From Bosea sp. F3-2 (lineage in GTDB: Bacteria; Pseudomonadota; Alphaproteobacteria; Rhizobiales; Beijerinckiaceae), in NCBI RefSeq assembly GCF_008253865.1, contig NZ_CP042331.1, forward strand, positions 1,736,001 through 1,800,000: 64,000 nt of DNA, in the 5' to 3' direction. Made by a program: the position numbers and the translations under genes. The notes under the pieces are model-generated. The model searched no databases, was not told the origin of the DNA, and saw only the letters and a list, made by a program, of their open reading frames with translations. Every line of letters starts with the position of its first letter. Position 1 is the first letter of the stretch. Of this stretch, positions 18,961 through 27,886 are shown in pieces.

Positions 18961-20312
18961 ACGATCTTCCGGCGATTTCTATTGGGCGCCGAAAGAATGT
19001 CTTCGCGGCGGATCCACGCATAGATCGTGCCCATGACAAACCAGAAGTACCAATTGAATGACAGATAGAAGTGCATGTTGTCCGAATAGGACTCGAGCAC
19101 ATAGGTCATCAGAATACACAACATGACCAGAAGTCCGGGCGGATCGCGCGGCAGCCCCCTCACCATGCGATAGCCCACCCAACCAAGCAGCCAAGCGAAC
19201 GCAAGAAGGCCAAGAAGCCCGATTTCGAAGCTCATCTGCAGATAGAAGTTATGGCCGTCGATGCCTTGGGGGCCGATCAGCGGAAAGAAGCTCGGTGTCG
19301 ACGGCTTGAACGACTCCAGGCCATGGCCGAGGAGCGGACGCTCCATCGCCTGCGGAATGGCGGATTCCCACAGCGCCTGCCGCCAGACGTAGGAGTTCAG
19401 CCGGTTGCTGTCGTTGAGTTGCCTGAAGTTATCGACCTCTGTTGCTGCGATGACGTCCGTCAACCGATCCATCAGGCTCGGATTTGCAATGAACAGCACC
19501 GGCACCAGCAGAAAGCCTGCGAGAAACCGGCGGTCGATCTTGAGCGCATACACCAGAAACATGAGCCCGCACGCTGCCCAGGCGCTGCGCGTTTTGGTGA
19601 GCATCAGGAATGCGGTCAGGAGCGGGATGTAGAGCGCCATCAGCATATGGATTCGCGGCGTCACGCGAATGATCCGCGATGCTCTGACGTAAAGCGCCAG
19701 CCCCAGCACCAGCACGAGATAGAACGCATAAATGTTCGGATGCGAGAATGTGCTCTGCAAGCGGAATTCAGAGAAATCGGACAATCCGCGCGCGATGTCG
19801 ACGAAGGCGTAAAGCGTAGGCGGAATGGACGATCCGATCATCACAAGGACGAACAGGGTGACATCGCGGGAAGACCGCAGGATGAAGAACGGAATCGCGA
19901 AGAACGCCCAATAGGATAGCAGAACGAAAGCAAGTCGCGCCGCGGCCGTGAAATCGGGCGCATAAAGTGTCGAACCAAAGGCGATCAGCAGGAACGGCCC
20001 CCATAGCGCCACGACAGGAAATGGCGCCCGCAACGGCTCCCGCGCGAGAAAGAGGAATGCAACCGCGATCACGAGCACGTTGAAAAGGGCCCCCACGCCC
20101 ATTGACGAGGCGCCCGCGTCTCCTGCCAGCAGGTTGAAGACCGGGTCGGAAGACGCCCGAACCAGGAGAACGCCGAACACGACGGCACGCAGCAACCTCC
20201 AGATCGCCTCGCTATTGGCTGCTCGCACAGAAGTTGTCTGCCAGGCGCGCTCCGTGTCGCGCCGAAGCAGGCCGCTCTGAATGGCGTCGACCGGGCCGGA
20301 TGCTGATTTCAT
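18957..20312 (-). CDS. O-antigen ligase/Wzy-like polysaccharide polymerase
   Basis: Polytopic inner-membrane protein, 451 residues with the start at 20310-20312 (MKSASGPVDAIQ). GGGAG precedes this ATG by eight bases and it overlaps the stop of the upstream GT2 as ATGA. There are about ten hydrophobic segments. The family region is clear: TKTRSAWAACGLMFL, then a large periplasmic loop with WRQALWESAIPQAMERPLLGHG and DGHNFYLQMSFEIGLLG, which match the Wzy_C/O-antigen-ligase pattern. With a flippase and Wzz present it most likely polymerises the EPS repeat unit. Its stop codon lies in a repeat element. Confidence 0.88.
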   Translation of the reverse strand: MKSASGPVDAIQSGLLRRDTERAWQTTSVRAANSEAIWRLLRAVVFGVLLVRASSDPVFNLLAGDAGASSMGVGALFNVLVIAVAFLFLAREPLRAPFPVVALWGPFLLIAFGSTLYAPDFTAAARLAFVLLSYWAFFAIPFFILRSSRDVTLFVLVMIGSSIPPTLYAFVDIARGLSDFSEFRLQSTFSHPNIYAFYLVLVLGLALYVRASRIIRVTPRIHMLMALYIPLLTAFLMLTKTRSAWAACGLMFLVYALKIDRRFLAGFLLVPVLFIANPSLMDRLTDVIAATEVDNFRQLNDSNRLNSYVWRQALWESAIPQAMERPLLGHGLESFKPSTPSFFPLIGPQGIDGHNFYLQMSFEIGLLGLLAFAWLLGWVGYRMVRGLPRDPPGLLVMLCILMTYVLESYSDNMHFYLSFNWYFWFVMGTIYAWIRREDILSAPNRNRRKIV

Positions 20313-21322
20313 GCTTCCCGCTCCCTGGCTCCGAGCCATGCTTGAGGGCGCTCCACGGATGCCTGGCTCGCATCACGGATCGGCCGCAGCCAGAGCTCGA
20401 CCTCCTGACGCCACGGCGCGGGTACTGCAGCGGCGGCTCGAGCCTGTCCGACCCGATCCGTCATCTGCGGCGCGATCAGCGCGGCGGCGACGCGCGGCAG
20501 CTCCCGCCATCGGCCATGCCTGAACGCCAGCGCCATGAAAATGGACGCGGCCTGCCAGCGCGCGCCCCCGCGCAGGAGCTGCTTGGCGAGATAGCGCTCG
20601 TGCCCCGCCTCATCCGGCCTGACGCCGTAGGTCGCCGCCAGCGCCGCGTATCGATCGACGATGACCAGACGGCCCGCCCGCATGGGATTGACGTCCATCG
20701 AGAGAGACTGCCGGCCCAGACGATAAGCGATCAGAGGCCGGTCAACGGCCGCCAGCGGCGAATGCTGAGCTAACCTGATCCAGAGATCCCAATCCTCGGA
20801 GCCGCGCAGCGCGGTATCGAAGCCACCGACCTCCCGGACGAGATCGCGCTCGGCGATCACCGTCGAGCCCGTCGGGATCCGGTTGCTTTTGAGCAAGCCC
20901 GCCAGCACGTCTCCACCCTCGACGCGATGATGACCGATGACTTGCAGGTCTTCGTCGACAACCGCGACGCCCGTACACCCCCAACGCGCCGAACCGGCGC
21001 GCAATGCGGCAAGCTGCGTCGCCAGCTTGTCCGGCGCCCACAGATCGTCATCGTCGCAGAAGGCCACCCATCGTCCAGTGGCACGAGCAAGGCCGGCGTT
21101 CCGGGCGCCCGATATGAATTGCGGCTGAGCGTGGTGCACGACCGTGACGCGCGGATCCGTTGCGGCGAGGCGATCGAGCCACGGCCTCGTTTCGTCTGCC
21201 GAGCCATCATTGACCACGACGAGCTCGATCGAGACGCTGTGCTGACGCAGGATGGAATGGACCGCCTGAGGCAGGATCTGCCGGCGATTATGCGTCGGGA
21301 CGATGACGGTGACGTCAACCAC
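20309..21322 (-). CDS. Glycosyltransferase family 2
   Basis: GT-A glycosyltransferase of 337 residues. Motifs in order: VTVIVPTHNRRQILPQAV, VVNDGSADET, and WVAFCDDDDLWAPDKL with the DxD-type metal site. A later segment GSEDWDLWIRLAQ is the usual acceptor-side motif (ED). The start codon is GTG at 21320-21322, supported by AGGAG eight bases before. It overlaps the polymerase gene by 4 bp and follows the GT4 gene by 42 bp, so it is part of the block B operon. The sugar added is not known. Confidence 0.92.
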   Translation of the reverse strand: MVDVTVIVPTHNRRQILPQAVHSILRQHSVSIELVVVNDGSADETRPWLDRLAATDPRVTVVHHAQPQFISGARNAGLARATGRWVAFCDDDDLWAPDKLATQLAALRAGSARWGCTGVAVVDEDLQVIGHHRVEGGDVLAGLLKSNRIPTGSTVIAERDLVREVGGFDTALRGSEDWDLWIRLAQHSPLAAVDRPLIAYRLGRQSLSMDVNPMRAGRLVIVDRYAALAATYGVRPDEAGHERYLAKQLLRGGARWQAASIFMALAFRHGRWRELPRVAAALIAPQMTDRVGQARAAAAVPAPWRQEVELWLRPIRDASQASVERPQAWLGAREREA

Positions 21323-21364
21323 TCAGGCGCTCCTCGTCCGCTTCATGACACAGCACCGCTCGGG

Positions 21365-22711
21365 TCACCCGTTCGCCCAGACGGAATGTCCAGGCCGAAG
21401 CGTGACCACATTGTCCGCTCTCGCTCCGTGGCCATCGGCGACCGCTGCATCCAACGCGCCAGCGGGTTCCTCGATCGGCTCGATCCCGTCGGCGGGCGCT
21501 GGCTTCACAACGGCCTCTGCCCTGAACAAAGCGGCCAGCTTCCGGCATTCCTGGACGATATCGTGCTGCTCGAGCACGCGTTTGCGCCCCGAGGCACCCA
21601 TGGTCTTTACGAGAGCGTCGGGCGCATCCAGGCATTGCCTGATGGCGCCCGCAAGCTGTTCGATGTTTCCGGCAGGAACGAGCCAGCCACAGGCCTGGTC
21701 CGTGACCAATTCCGGAATGCCTGCGACATAGGTCGTGATGACCGGACGGCCGAGCGCCAGCGCTTCCATCAGGACGATCGGCAACCCCTCGGCGAAACTC
21801 GGCAGAACCAGCGCCCGTGCCTCCCGTATCGCCGCGCGCACCTGGGCGTTGCTCATCCAGCCCGCCAGCACGACCTGCTGTTCCAGCCCAAGTTCCCGGA
21901 TGCTCCGTTCCAGTTGCGGCCGCAGCGGACCGTCTCCGACCACGGTCAGCCTGAACGGCACGCCGTCGCGCGCGAGAACGGCAAGGGCATGGAGCAAAAC
22001 CAGTTGCCCCTTCTGCTCGCTGAGCCGGCCAACGGTCACGAGCTGGGTTTTCGGAACGATCCTGGGTGGCTGCATGCTTAGGAAATCGGCGTCCAGCCCG
22101 CAACGCACCAGCTTGATCTTCGCCCACTCCTCCGGGGGGATCCAGCGGCAAAGCTGGCTTCCAGTAAATGAGCTCACGACACAGACGAACGCGGCATGCT
22201 TCACCTTGGCGGGCAAGCCAAGATACTCCGGCCTGTCGAACTCGTCCGGACCATGCACGGTGAAACTGTACGGCACGCCGGTGAGAATATGGCAGATCAT
22301 GGCGACTTCCGCGCCATTCGTTCCAAAATGCGCGTGGACGTGCTGGATGTTCTCCTGCATCACCCACCGCGCAAGGACCAGCGCTTCGGCAAGATAGGCC
22401 AGGTGGAGTGGCGCCGGACGGCTTGAGCGCCGCATCATTTTCAATGCGGCCCAGGTGGCTTTCGCCAGGGCTTTGGGCTTTTGCACCAGGGCGTCGACAA
22501 AGGCCGTAGCAAACTTGGCAAGGTTGCCGTCGAAGATATAGCGGGTGCGGTCCTTCTCCCGGATATCGTCCGGATCGACCAGCTTGCGGCCGCCATTTCG
22601 AAGCGAAACACGGAGAACCGAAATCCCGTTCCGCTCGAGCTCGACGATCTCTCGCCGAATGAAAGTGTGCGAGACGGCGGGATATTCGGACACGAAGTAA
22701 CAGATCCGCAT
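21365..22711 (-). CDS. Glycosyltransferase family 4 (WcaL/colanic-acid-like)
   Basis: GT-B glycosyltransferase of 448 residues. The N-terminus MRICYFVSEYPAVSHTFIRRE is characteristic of the colanic acid/amylovoran subgroup, with HVHAHFGTNGAEVA following. The C-terminal donor domain has VTVGRLSEQKGQ and the retaining-GT motif VLPSFAEGLPIVLMEALA, the E(x7)E pattern. A proline/alanine-rich tail of about 45 residues follows the catalytic domain. It stands 18 bp after the priming transferase gene in the block B operon and probably adds an early sugar of the repeat unit. Confidence 0.92.
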   Translation of the reverse strand: MRICYFVSEYPAVSHTFIRREIVELERNGISVLRVSLRNGGRKLVDPDDIREKDRTRYIFDGNLAKFATAFVDALVQKPKALAKATWAALKMMRRSSRPAPLHLAYLAEALVLARWVMQENIQHVHAHFGTNGAEVAMICHILTGVPYSFTVHGPDEFDRPEYLGLPAKVKHAAFVCVVSSFTGSQLCRWIPPEEWAKIKLVRCGLDADFLSMQPPRIVPKTQLVTVGRLSEQKGQLVLLHALAVLARDGVPFRLTVVGDGPLRPQLERSIRELGLEQQVVLAGWMSNAQVRAAIREARALVLPSFAEGLPIVLMEALALGRPVITTYVAGIPELVTDQACGWLVPAGNIEQLAGAIRQCLDAPDALVKTMGASGRKRVLEQHDIVQECRKLAALFRAEAVVKPAPADGIEPIEEPAGALDAAVADGHGARADNVVTLRPGHSVWANG

Positions 22712-22729
22712 CGACGCTGCCCTTGTCGC

Positions 22730-24184
22730 TCAATAGGCGTTGGTGTACGCGCGCTTCGAGATGATGGTCATGACCATGATCTTCAGATCGAAGAAGAATG
22801 ACCAGTTATCGACGTAGTAGAGATCGTGTTCGATCCGCTTCTGCATCTTCTCGAACGTATCGGTTTCGCCCCGAAGGCCATTGACCTGGGCCCAGCCGGT
22901 TATCCCCGGCTTGACGTTATGGCGGCGGAACATCCTGCGGATCTGGTCCGCAAACATGTGATTATGGGCGATGGCGTGCGGCCGCGGCCCGACGATCGAC
23001 ATCTCGCCCCTGAGGACATTCAACAATTGCGGGAGCTCGTCGATGTTGGTCCGCCGCAGCACCCTTCCGATGCGGGTCACGCGCGGATCATTCCGGACGG
23101 CTTGACGAAACTCGTTGGTCGCGTCGTCCAAAGTCGTCATGCTGCGGAATTTCAAAACCCGAATTGGTTCGTTGTTGAAACCAAGACGTGTCTGACGAAA
23201 GAGCACCGGGCCTCGCGAGTCGAGCTTGATCAAGGCGGCTATGACAACGAACAGCGGCCACAGAAGCATCAGCGCCGACGTAGCGACGACGATATCGAAC
23301 GTGCGCTTCAGCAGCCGGTCCTGCAGCGAACACGGCCCGCAGAACAGTTCGAGCACACGCTGGTCACCATAATGTCCGATGCGGCTGCGCCGCATGAGCT
23401 CGGCCAGCTCCACCGGCAAAAGCTGGATGCGGACAGGGAGCTCCGACAGCGCCCCAACGGCCCCCGCGACAACCTCCATATTGTCCGAGCCGAACAGAAT
23501 GAGCACGGCATCGATAGGCAATGCCCGGCATTCGCGCCGGATCTCTGAAAGTTGTACCTCCAAGGAAGCACTCCCGCCGGCCGGTTCGGACGCTGACGGA
23601 AAGTTGTACCACCGTAGGATATGCTCGTGCCGTGCGGCCAGCCGCGCGCGAATATCGCCGACGCCCTGTGCGCCAGGCATGATCAGGACGACCATGCTTT
23701 CTCGGCGCCATTGCCCGCGCCAGCGCACATGATCGATGACTTGCCAGAGCACCGCCCTGATGGCGATCTGGCCCAGCAGCGCGGCCACCAGCTGCGCGAG
23801 GAACGTGCCGCGGGAATAGTCGTCGAGATTGTCGGTCACGTAGCCGATCGTCAGCAGGATGACGAATGAAAGACCGATAGCGGCACCGCCCCGCGAACGG
23901 CTGTGCTCGTTCCATTCCGGGCCAAGCAGATCGTACTGATTGTCGGCGATACACAGAGCGACGTACAGCGCTCCCGCCGCGATGGGAGCCAGAGCATACT
24001 CCATCCGGAAGAAGATCACGCCGTATACAGCCACCGAGTAGGCGACAAACGCACCGTATGCGCAGGCGACGATCACGATCATCTCGAGACCGGCCACCAC
24101 CACGGTCCAAAACACCTGCGTCCTGTGTGTCAGCGCAGTTGCGGAATGATGTTGAGTTCCAGGAGAAACAACATTCGTTGACAT
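22730..24184 (-). CDS. Polyprenyl-phosphate glycosylphosphotransferase (WcaJ/PssY-like), priming enzyme
   Basis: Transfers the first sugar-1-phosphate from a UDP-sugar to undecaprenyl phosphate; 484 residues, polytopic. Four or five membrane spans precede a Rossmann-like segment, then a last span (ATSALMLLWPLFVVIAALIK). The conserved C-terminal catalytic domain follows: GPVLFRQTRLGFNNEPI, LKFRSM, RRTNIDELPQLLNVLRGEMS, IVGPRPHA and KPGITGWAQVNGLRGE. All conserved residues of the family look present. It is the first gene of block B and faces the WecG-like gene across a divergent promoter region. The sugar is likely glucose or a related hexose; that is inference. Confidence 0.93.
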   Translation of the reverse strand: MSTNVVSPGTQHHSATALTHRTQVFWTVVVAGLEMIVIVACAYGAFVAYSVAVYGVIFFRMEYALAPIAAGALYVALCIADNQYDLLGPEWNEHSRSRGGAAIGLSFVILLTIGYVTDNLDDYSRGTFLAQLVAALLGQIAIRAVLWQVIDHVRWRGQWRRESMVVLIMPGAQGVGDIRARLAARHEHILRWYNFPSASEPAGGSASLEVQLSEIRRECRALPIDAVLILFGSDNMEVVAGAVGALSELPVRIQLLPVELAELMRRSRIGHYGDQRVLELFCGPCSLQDRLLKRTFDIVVATSALMLLWPLFVVIAALIKLDSRGPVLFRQTRLGFNNEPIRVLKFRSMTTLDDATNEFRQAVRNDPRVTRIGRVLRRTNIDELPQLLNVLRGEMSIVGPRPHAIAHNHMFADQIRRMFRRHNVKPGITGWAQVNGLRGETDTFEKMQKRIEHDLYYVDNWSFFFDLKIMVMTIISKRAYTNAY

Positions 24185-24565
24185 TGGCTCGCTGAACGCT
24201 CCCGCAACATTTCAAAAACTCTCGACGCCCGCACAAACTCAATGCGGGCGACAGGCGCGGGTTCTTTACGTTCCGTGAAGTTTGGTTTTCGCACGAGATA
24301 GTGAGCGTAATCGGCACTCAAAAACGCAACGGGTTGCGCTTTTGATCGTCACCGCCCGATCTCTGACGCAACGTCATTGCGCCTCATTCCTGTTGACTGA
24401 GCAGATCATCCCCAAAATCGGCAAGTGTCTCACCGCGAACAAATCGTCTGCTTCGACAGTTAATTTTCAGACGGCGTGCAACGCGACGCGCGACGGCCTC
24501 CCGTCGCGAAGGCTGGCGATTCAGCCAGTGCCTTCGCTGGAGAACTTTTGCCTGAGGGGTTTTCC
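24185..24565. other. Divergent promoter region between EPS blocks B and C
   Basis: About 380 bp between the priming transferase gene (minus) and the WecG-like gene (plus). An inverted repeat GCCCGCA/TGCGGGC with an eight-base loop lies near 24229-24251, and a weak CGCAA/TTGCG hairpin followed by CTTTT near 24326-24343. Promoters for both blocks should be here, but I cannot name their boxes with confidence. Confidence 0.5.
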
Positions 24566-25378
24566 ATGCCGTCAGACACAGCTCAGCCTCCCGCATCAGA
24601 AGCAACACGGCCCAGTCAGACCCAGATTCTGAATGGTCGCTTCGACAAGCTCTCGGCAGAGCAGACCGTGGAAGAGCTCATTCGAGCCATCCGCGCAGGT
24701 GAGCGCGGTGTCCTGTCGACGGTGAACGTCGCGATCCTGATGATGATGCGATCGAACGCACGACTGCAACGCTTCGTCGATTCGTCGCGCTGGACGGTCG
24801 CCGATGGGCAGCCGCTCGTCTGGGCATCGCATCTTTGGCAACAGCCCTTGCCTGAGCGCGTAGCCGGCATCGATCTGATCGATCAGCTATGCGCCCGCGC
24901 GGCGCAGGAGCGCATCGGCGTCTATTTTCTTGGCGCAGAGAGCGGCACGGTGCGTGCGACCGTCGACGTGCTCCGGAACCGACATCGCGGGCTTGATGTC
25001 CGCGGCTACGCCGATGGCTATTTCGGGCCCGAGCAGGCCGAGGCACGCGCGAAAGCCGTGGCGGACAGTGGAGCCGAGCTTCTCTTTGTCGCGATGGGCG
25101 TGCCGCGGCAGGAATATTTCATCGAGGAGCAGTGGGGCAATCTCGGCGCCCGGATCGTCATCGGCGTCGGCGGCAGCTTCGATGTCATCGCGGGACGGCG
25201 AAAACGGGCGCCCGCTTTCGTCCAGCACGCCGGGCTCGAGTGGGCCTATCGCCTCGCGCAGGAACCTCGCCGGCTGTTCAAGCGCTATCTGGTCACGAAC
25301 TCCCAGTTCCTTGGCCTGATTTCCTGGAGCGCCATCGCCCAGGTTTCCCATTTCCGGCGCGTGACCCCGCGACCTTGA
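24566..25378 (+). CDS. WecG/TagA/CpsF family glycosyltransferase
   Basis: GT26 transferase of 270 residues, which in characterised members adds N-acetylmannosamine or its uronate to a lipid-linked acceptor. GAGGGG six bases upstream favours the ATG at 24566 (MPSDTAQPP) over one 30 codons earlier. Family motifs are clear: STVNVAILMMMRSN, VADGQPLVWASH, ERVAGIDLIDQLCARAA, VYFLGAESGTV, FVAMGVPRQEYFIEE and VGGSFDVIAGRRKRAP. The UDP-GlcNAc 2-epimerase follows 12 bp later, and the pair suggests that ManNAc is one sugar of the polymer. Confidence 0.92.
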   Translation: MPSDTAQPPASEATRPSQTQILNGRFDKLSAEQTVEELIRAIRAGERGVLSTVNVAILMMMRSNARLQRFVDSSRWTVADGQPLVWASHLWQQPLPERVAGIDLIDQLCARAAQERIGVYFLGAESGTVRATVDVLRNRHRGLDVRGYADGYFGPEQAEARAKAVADSGAELLFVAMGVPRQEYFIEEQWGNLGARIVIGVGGSFDVIAGRRKRAPAFVQHAGLEWAYRLAQEPRRLFKRYLVTNSQFLGLISWSAIAQVSHFRRVTPRP

Positions 25379-25390
25379 ACGAGGGCTGAG

Positions 25391-26647
25391 ATGGCTCCCC
25401 GCAAACGAATTCTTGTCGTGATGGGCACGCGGCCCGAGGCAATCAAGCTCGCCCCCCTCATTCTGAGGGCGAGAGCCGACGCCGAGCGCTTCGAGATGCT
25501 GGCAGTGCGCACCAGCCAGCACAAGGAAATGCTCGACCAGGTCGTGACCTATTTCGACCTGCCGATTCTCGCTGACCTCAACATCATGCGCAAAGATCAA
25601 AATCTGGCGCATATCACGATGGCGGCGCTGGAAGGGTTGCAACGGGTGATCTCGGAGGCCCGCCCCGATGTCGTCGTCGTGCAGGGCGACACGACAACGA
25701 GTTTCGTCGGCGCGCTGGCCGCATTCTATGAGAACGTCCCCGTCGCTCATGTCGAAGCCGGCCTGAGGACCTACGACAAGCGCGCTCCCTTTCCGGAGGA
25801 GGTCTATCGCCGTCTGACGAGCGTCATCGCGGACTATCATTTCGCTCCGACCGAAACGGCAAGGTACAACCTGCTGAAGGAGAACGTGCCGGCCGAAACG
25901 ATATGGGTCACCGGAAACACCGCGATCGATGCGCTGCTTCTGACGCTCTCCAAGGCCGCCCCGACGATCACGCGCGCGTCCTCGCCGACCCTGCTTCTGA
26001 CCACGCATCGCCGCGAAAACCACGGCGAGCCGATGCGGCGCATCTGCGACGCCGTGCTCGTCCTGCTGGAGCGCTTCCCGAATTTGCGCGTGGTCTGCCC
26101 CGTGCACCTCAGCCCGCGCGTGCGTCAGGTCGTCGAGCCGATGCTGGGCTCGCACCCACGGGTGTCGCTCATCGAGCCGCTTGCCTATGAGCAGTTCGTG
26201 CTGGCGATGAACAGCGCCCACATCATCCTTTCGGATTCCGGCGGCGTTCAGGAAGAGGCGCCCGCTCTCGGCAAGCCTGTTCTGGTCCTGCGAGATACCA
26301 CCGAGCGTCCGGAAGCCGTCGAAGCCGGCACCGCGCGCCTCGTCGGCACGGAAGTGGACACAATCGTTTCGGCCTGCGAGGAACTGCTCACGGATCCCGA
26401 AGCGTATCGCGCCATGGCGCAGGCCAAAAACCCATTCGGCGACGGCCACGCCTCCGAACAGATCCTCGACATTCTGGCCAGATCGCTCGACAGCGCCCAA
26501 CGCCGCGAAAAGGCCGATCCCACGAAGGCGCTCGAGACCTTTCCGCTCGCAGGCAGAGTGCCGGCCGAAACGATCCTCCAGGCGGCGATCGCCGCAGAGG
26601 CCAAGGTGCGGATGCCGACGAATGTTCAAGGGCCAGGATCATCATGA
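25391..26647 (+). CDS. wecB: UDP-N-acetylglucosamine 2-epimerase (non-hydrolysing)
   Basis: Converts UDP-GlcNAc to UDP-ManNAc; 418 residues, cytoplasmic, GT-B-like fold. Motifs: VVMGTRPEAIKLAPLI at the N-terminus, VVQGDTTTSFVGALAAF, VAHVEAGLRT, TTHRRENHGEPM, and SDSGGVQEEAPALGKPVLVLRDTTERPE split over the active site. The C-terminal tail is about 30 residues longer than in E. coli WecB. It overlaps the next gene as ATGA and forms a tight operon with the WecG-like transferase before it. Confidence 0.95.
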   Translation: MAPRKRILVVMGTRPEAIKLAPLILRARADAERFEMLAVRTSQHKEMLDQVVTYFDLPILADLNIMRKDQNLAHITMAALEGLQRVISEARPDVVVVQGDTTTSFVGALAAFYENVPVAHVEAGLRTYDKRAPFPEEVYRRLTSVIADYHFAPTETARYNLLKENVPAETIWVTGNTAIDALLLTLSKAAPTITRASSPTLLLTTHRRENHGEPMRRICDAVLVLLERFPNLRVVCPVHLSPRVRQVVEPMLGSHPRVSLIEPLAYEQFVLAMNSAHIILSDSGGVQEEAPALGKPVLVLRDTTERPEAVEAGTARLVGTEVDTIVSACEELLTDPEAYRAMAQAKNPFGDGHASEQILDILARSLDSAQRREKADPTKALETFPLAGRVPAETILQAAIAAEAKVRMPTNVQGPGSS

Positions 26648-27837
26648 CAGCCGTGATCGGCACAGGCAGCTTCGCACTGGTGATGCTGGGTCTCCTGGCC
26701 GCGATCCCGGTCGCCTTCCTCGCAGTGCAGATCGGCGCGTCACTCCTGCCGGCGAGACGGCGGTCCGCATCAACCGCGTCCGGGCTCTGTCCGCGCTTCG
26801 CGGTGATCATGCCCGCCTATAATGAAGAAGCGATCATCGCACACTCGATTGCTTCGATCATGGCTCAACTGCCCCCGGTCGGGCGCCTGCTGGTGGTGGC
26901 CGACAATTGCTCCGATGGCACCGCGCAGACGGCGGCAAGCGCGGGGGCGGATGTGACCATCCGCCGGGACACGACACGGATCGGAAAAGGCTATGCGCTG
27001 GATCACGGGGTCCGGTCGCTCGGCTCCGATCCGCCGCAGGTCATCATCATCATCGACGCCGATTGCGAGGTGATGCCCGGCGCGCTCGAAACCCTGGCAA
27101 AACAATGCGCCGCGACGGGACGTCCTGCCCAGGCGCGATATTCGATGCTGGCGCCTCCATCGCCGAGCCCGGCGGACAAGGTTTCGCGGCTGGCCTGGAC
27201 GATCAAGACCTTCGTGCGGCCGCTGGGCTCGGCGCATCTGGGATGGCCCTGCCAGTTGATGGGCTCCGGGATGGCCCTGCCCTTTTCCCTCGCCTGTCGT
27301 CTCGACCTCGCGACCGGGCATCTCGCGGAAGATCAGAAATTCGGTGCCGAGCTTGCGATCGCTGGAAAAGCAGCGTTCTTCTGCCCCGACGCGGAGATCG
27401 TCAGCCAGCTTCCCCAGGGCGAAACGGGCAAGCGTCAGCAACGCACGCGATGGGAGCACGGACATCTTGCGATCATCGGCGAGTTCTTCCTTCCGCTGAT
27501 CAAGCACGCGGTCTCGAAGCGCAGCCTGCATCTCTTCGCGTTCACGCTCGACCTCTGCATTCCGCCGCTGACCCTGCTGGCGATGTCAATCTTATTGCTG
27601 TCGGGCCTGAGCCTCTCATGGTTCGTCATGACGAGTGCCGCGAGCCCGCTTGTCGTTTCTGCGACCGTGCTGGCCTGCTTCGCGGGCGCTATCGGCGTCG
27701 CGTGGTGGCGTTTCGCCCGGGAGATTATTTCCTGGCGCGAGCTGGCGGCAGGTCCAGCCTATTGCCTGCTCAAGATTCCGTCGTTCATCCGCTTCTTCGT
27801 CAACCGCCAGATCGATTGGGTCCGGACGGAGCGATGA
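26644..27837 (+). CDS. Membrane glycosyltransferase family 2
   Basis: GT2 enzyme of 397 residues with one N-terminal membrane span (residues 8-30) and two or three near the C-terminus, around FTLDLCIPPLTLLAM and onward. Catalytic motifs: FAVIMPAYNEEAII, VVADNCSDGTAQTA, IIIIDADCEV (DxD) and the QRTRWEHG box (QxxRW type) of processive or membrane GT2s. It overlaps wecB by 4 bp. It probably adds a sugar at the membrane during repeat-unit assembly. The gene that follows, 49 bp later, belongs to a different functional group. Confidence 0.92.
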   Translation: MTAVIGTGSFALVMLGLLAAIPVAFLAVQIGASLLPARRRSASTASGLCPRFAVIMPAYNEEAIIAHSIASIMAQLPPVGRLLVVADNCSDGTAQTAASAGADVTIRRDTTRIGKGYALDHGVRSLGSDPPQVIIIIDADCEVMPGALETLAKQCAATGRPAQARYSMLAPPSPSPADKVSRLAWTIKTFVRPLGSAHLGWPCQLMGSGMALPFSLACRLDLATGHLAEDQKFGAELAIAGKAAFFCPDAEIVSQLPQGETGKRQQRTRWEHGHLAIIGEFFLPLIKHAVSKRSLHLFAFTLDLCIPPLTLLAMSILLLSGLSLSWFVMTSAASPLVVSATVLACFAGAIGVAWWRFAREIISWRELAAGPAYCLLKIPSFIRFFVNRQIDWVRTER

Positions 27838-27886
27838 GGCGCGGCGGAGCAGGCTTCGACTCCATCCCCTTTGGACAGTCGGTCGG

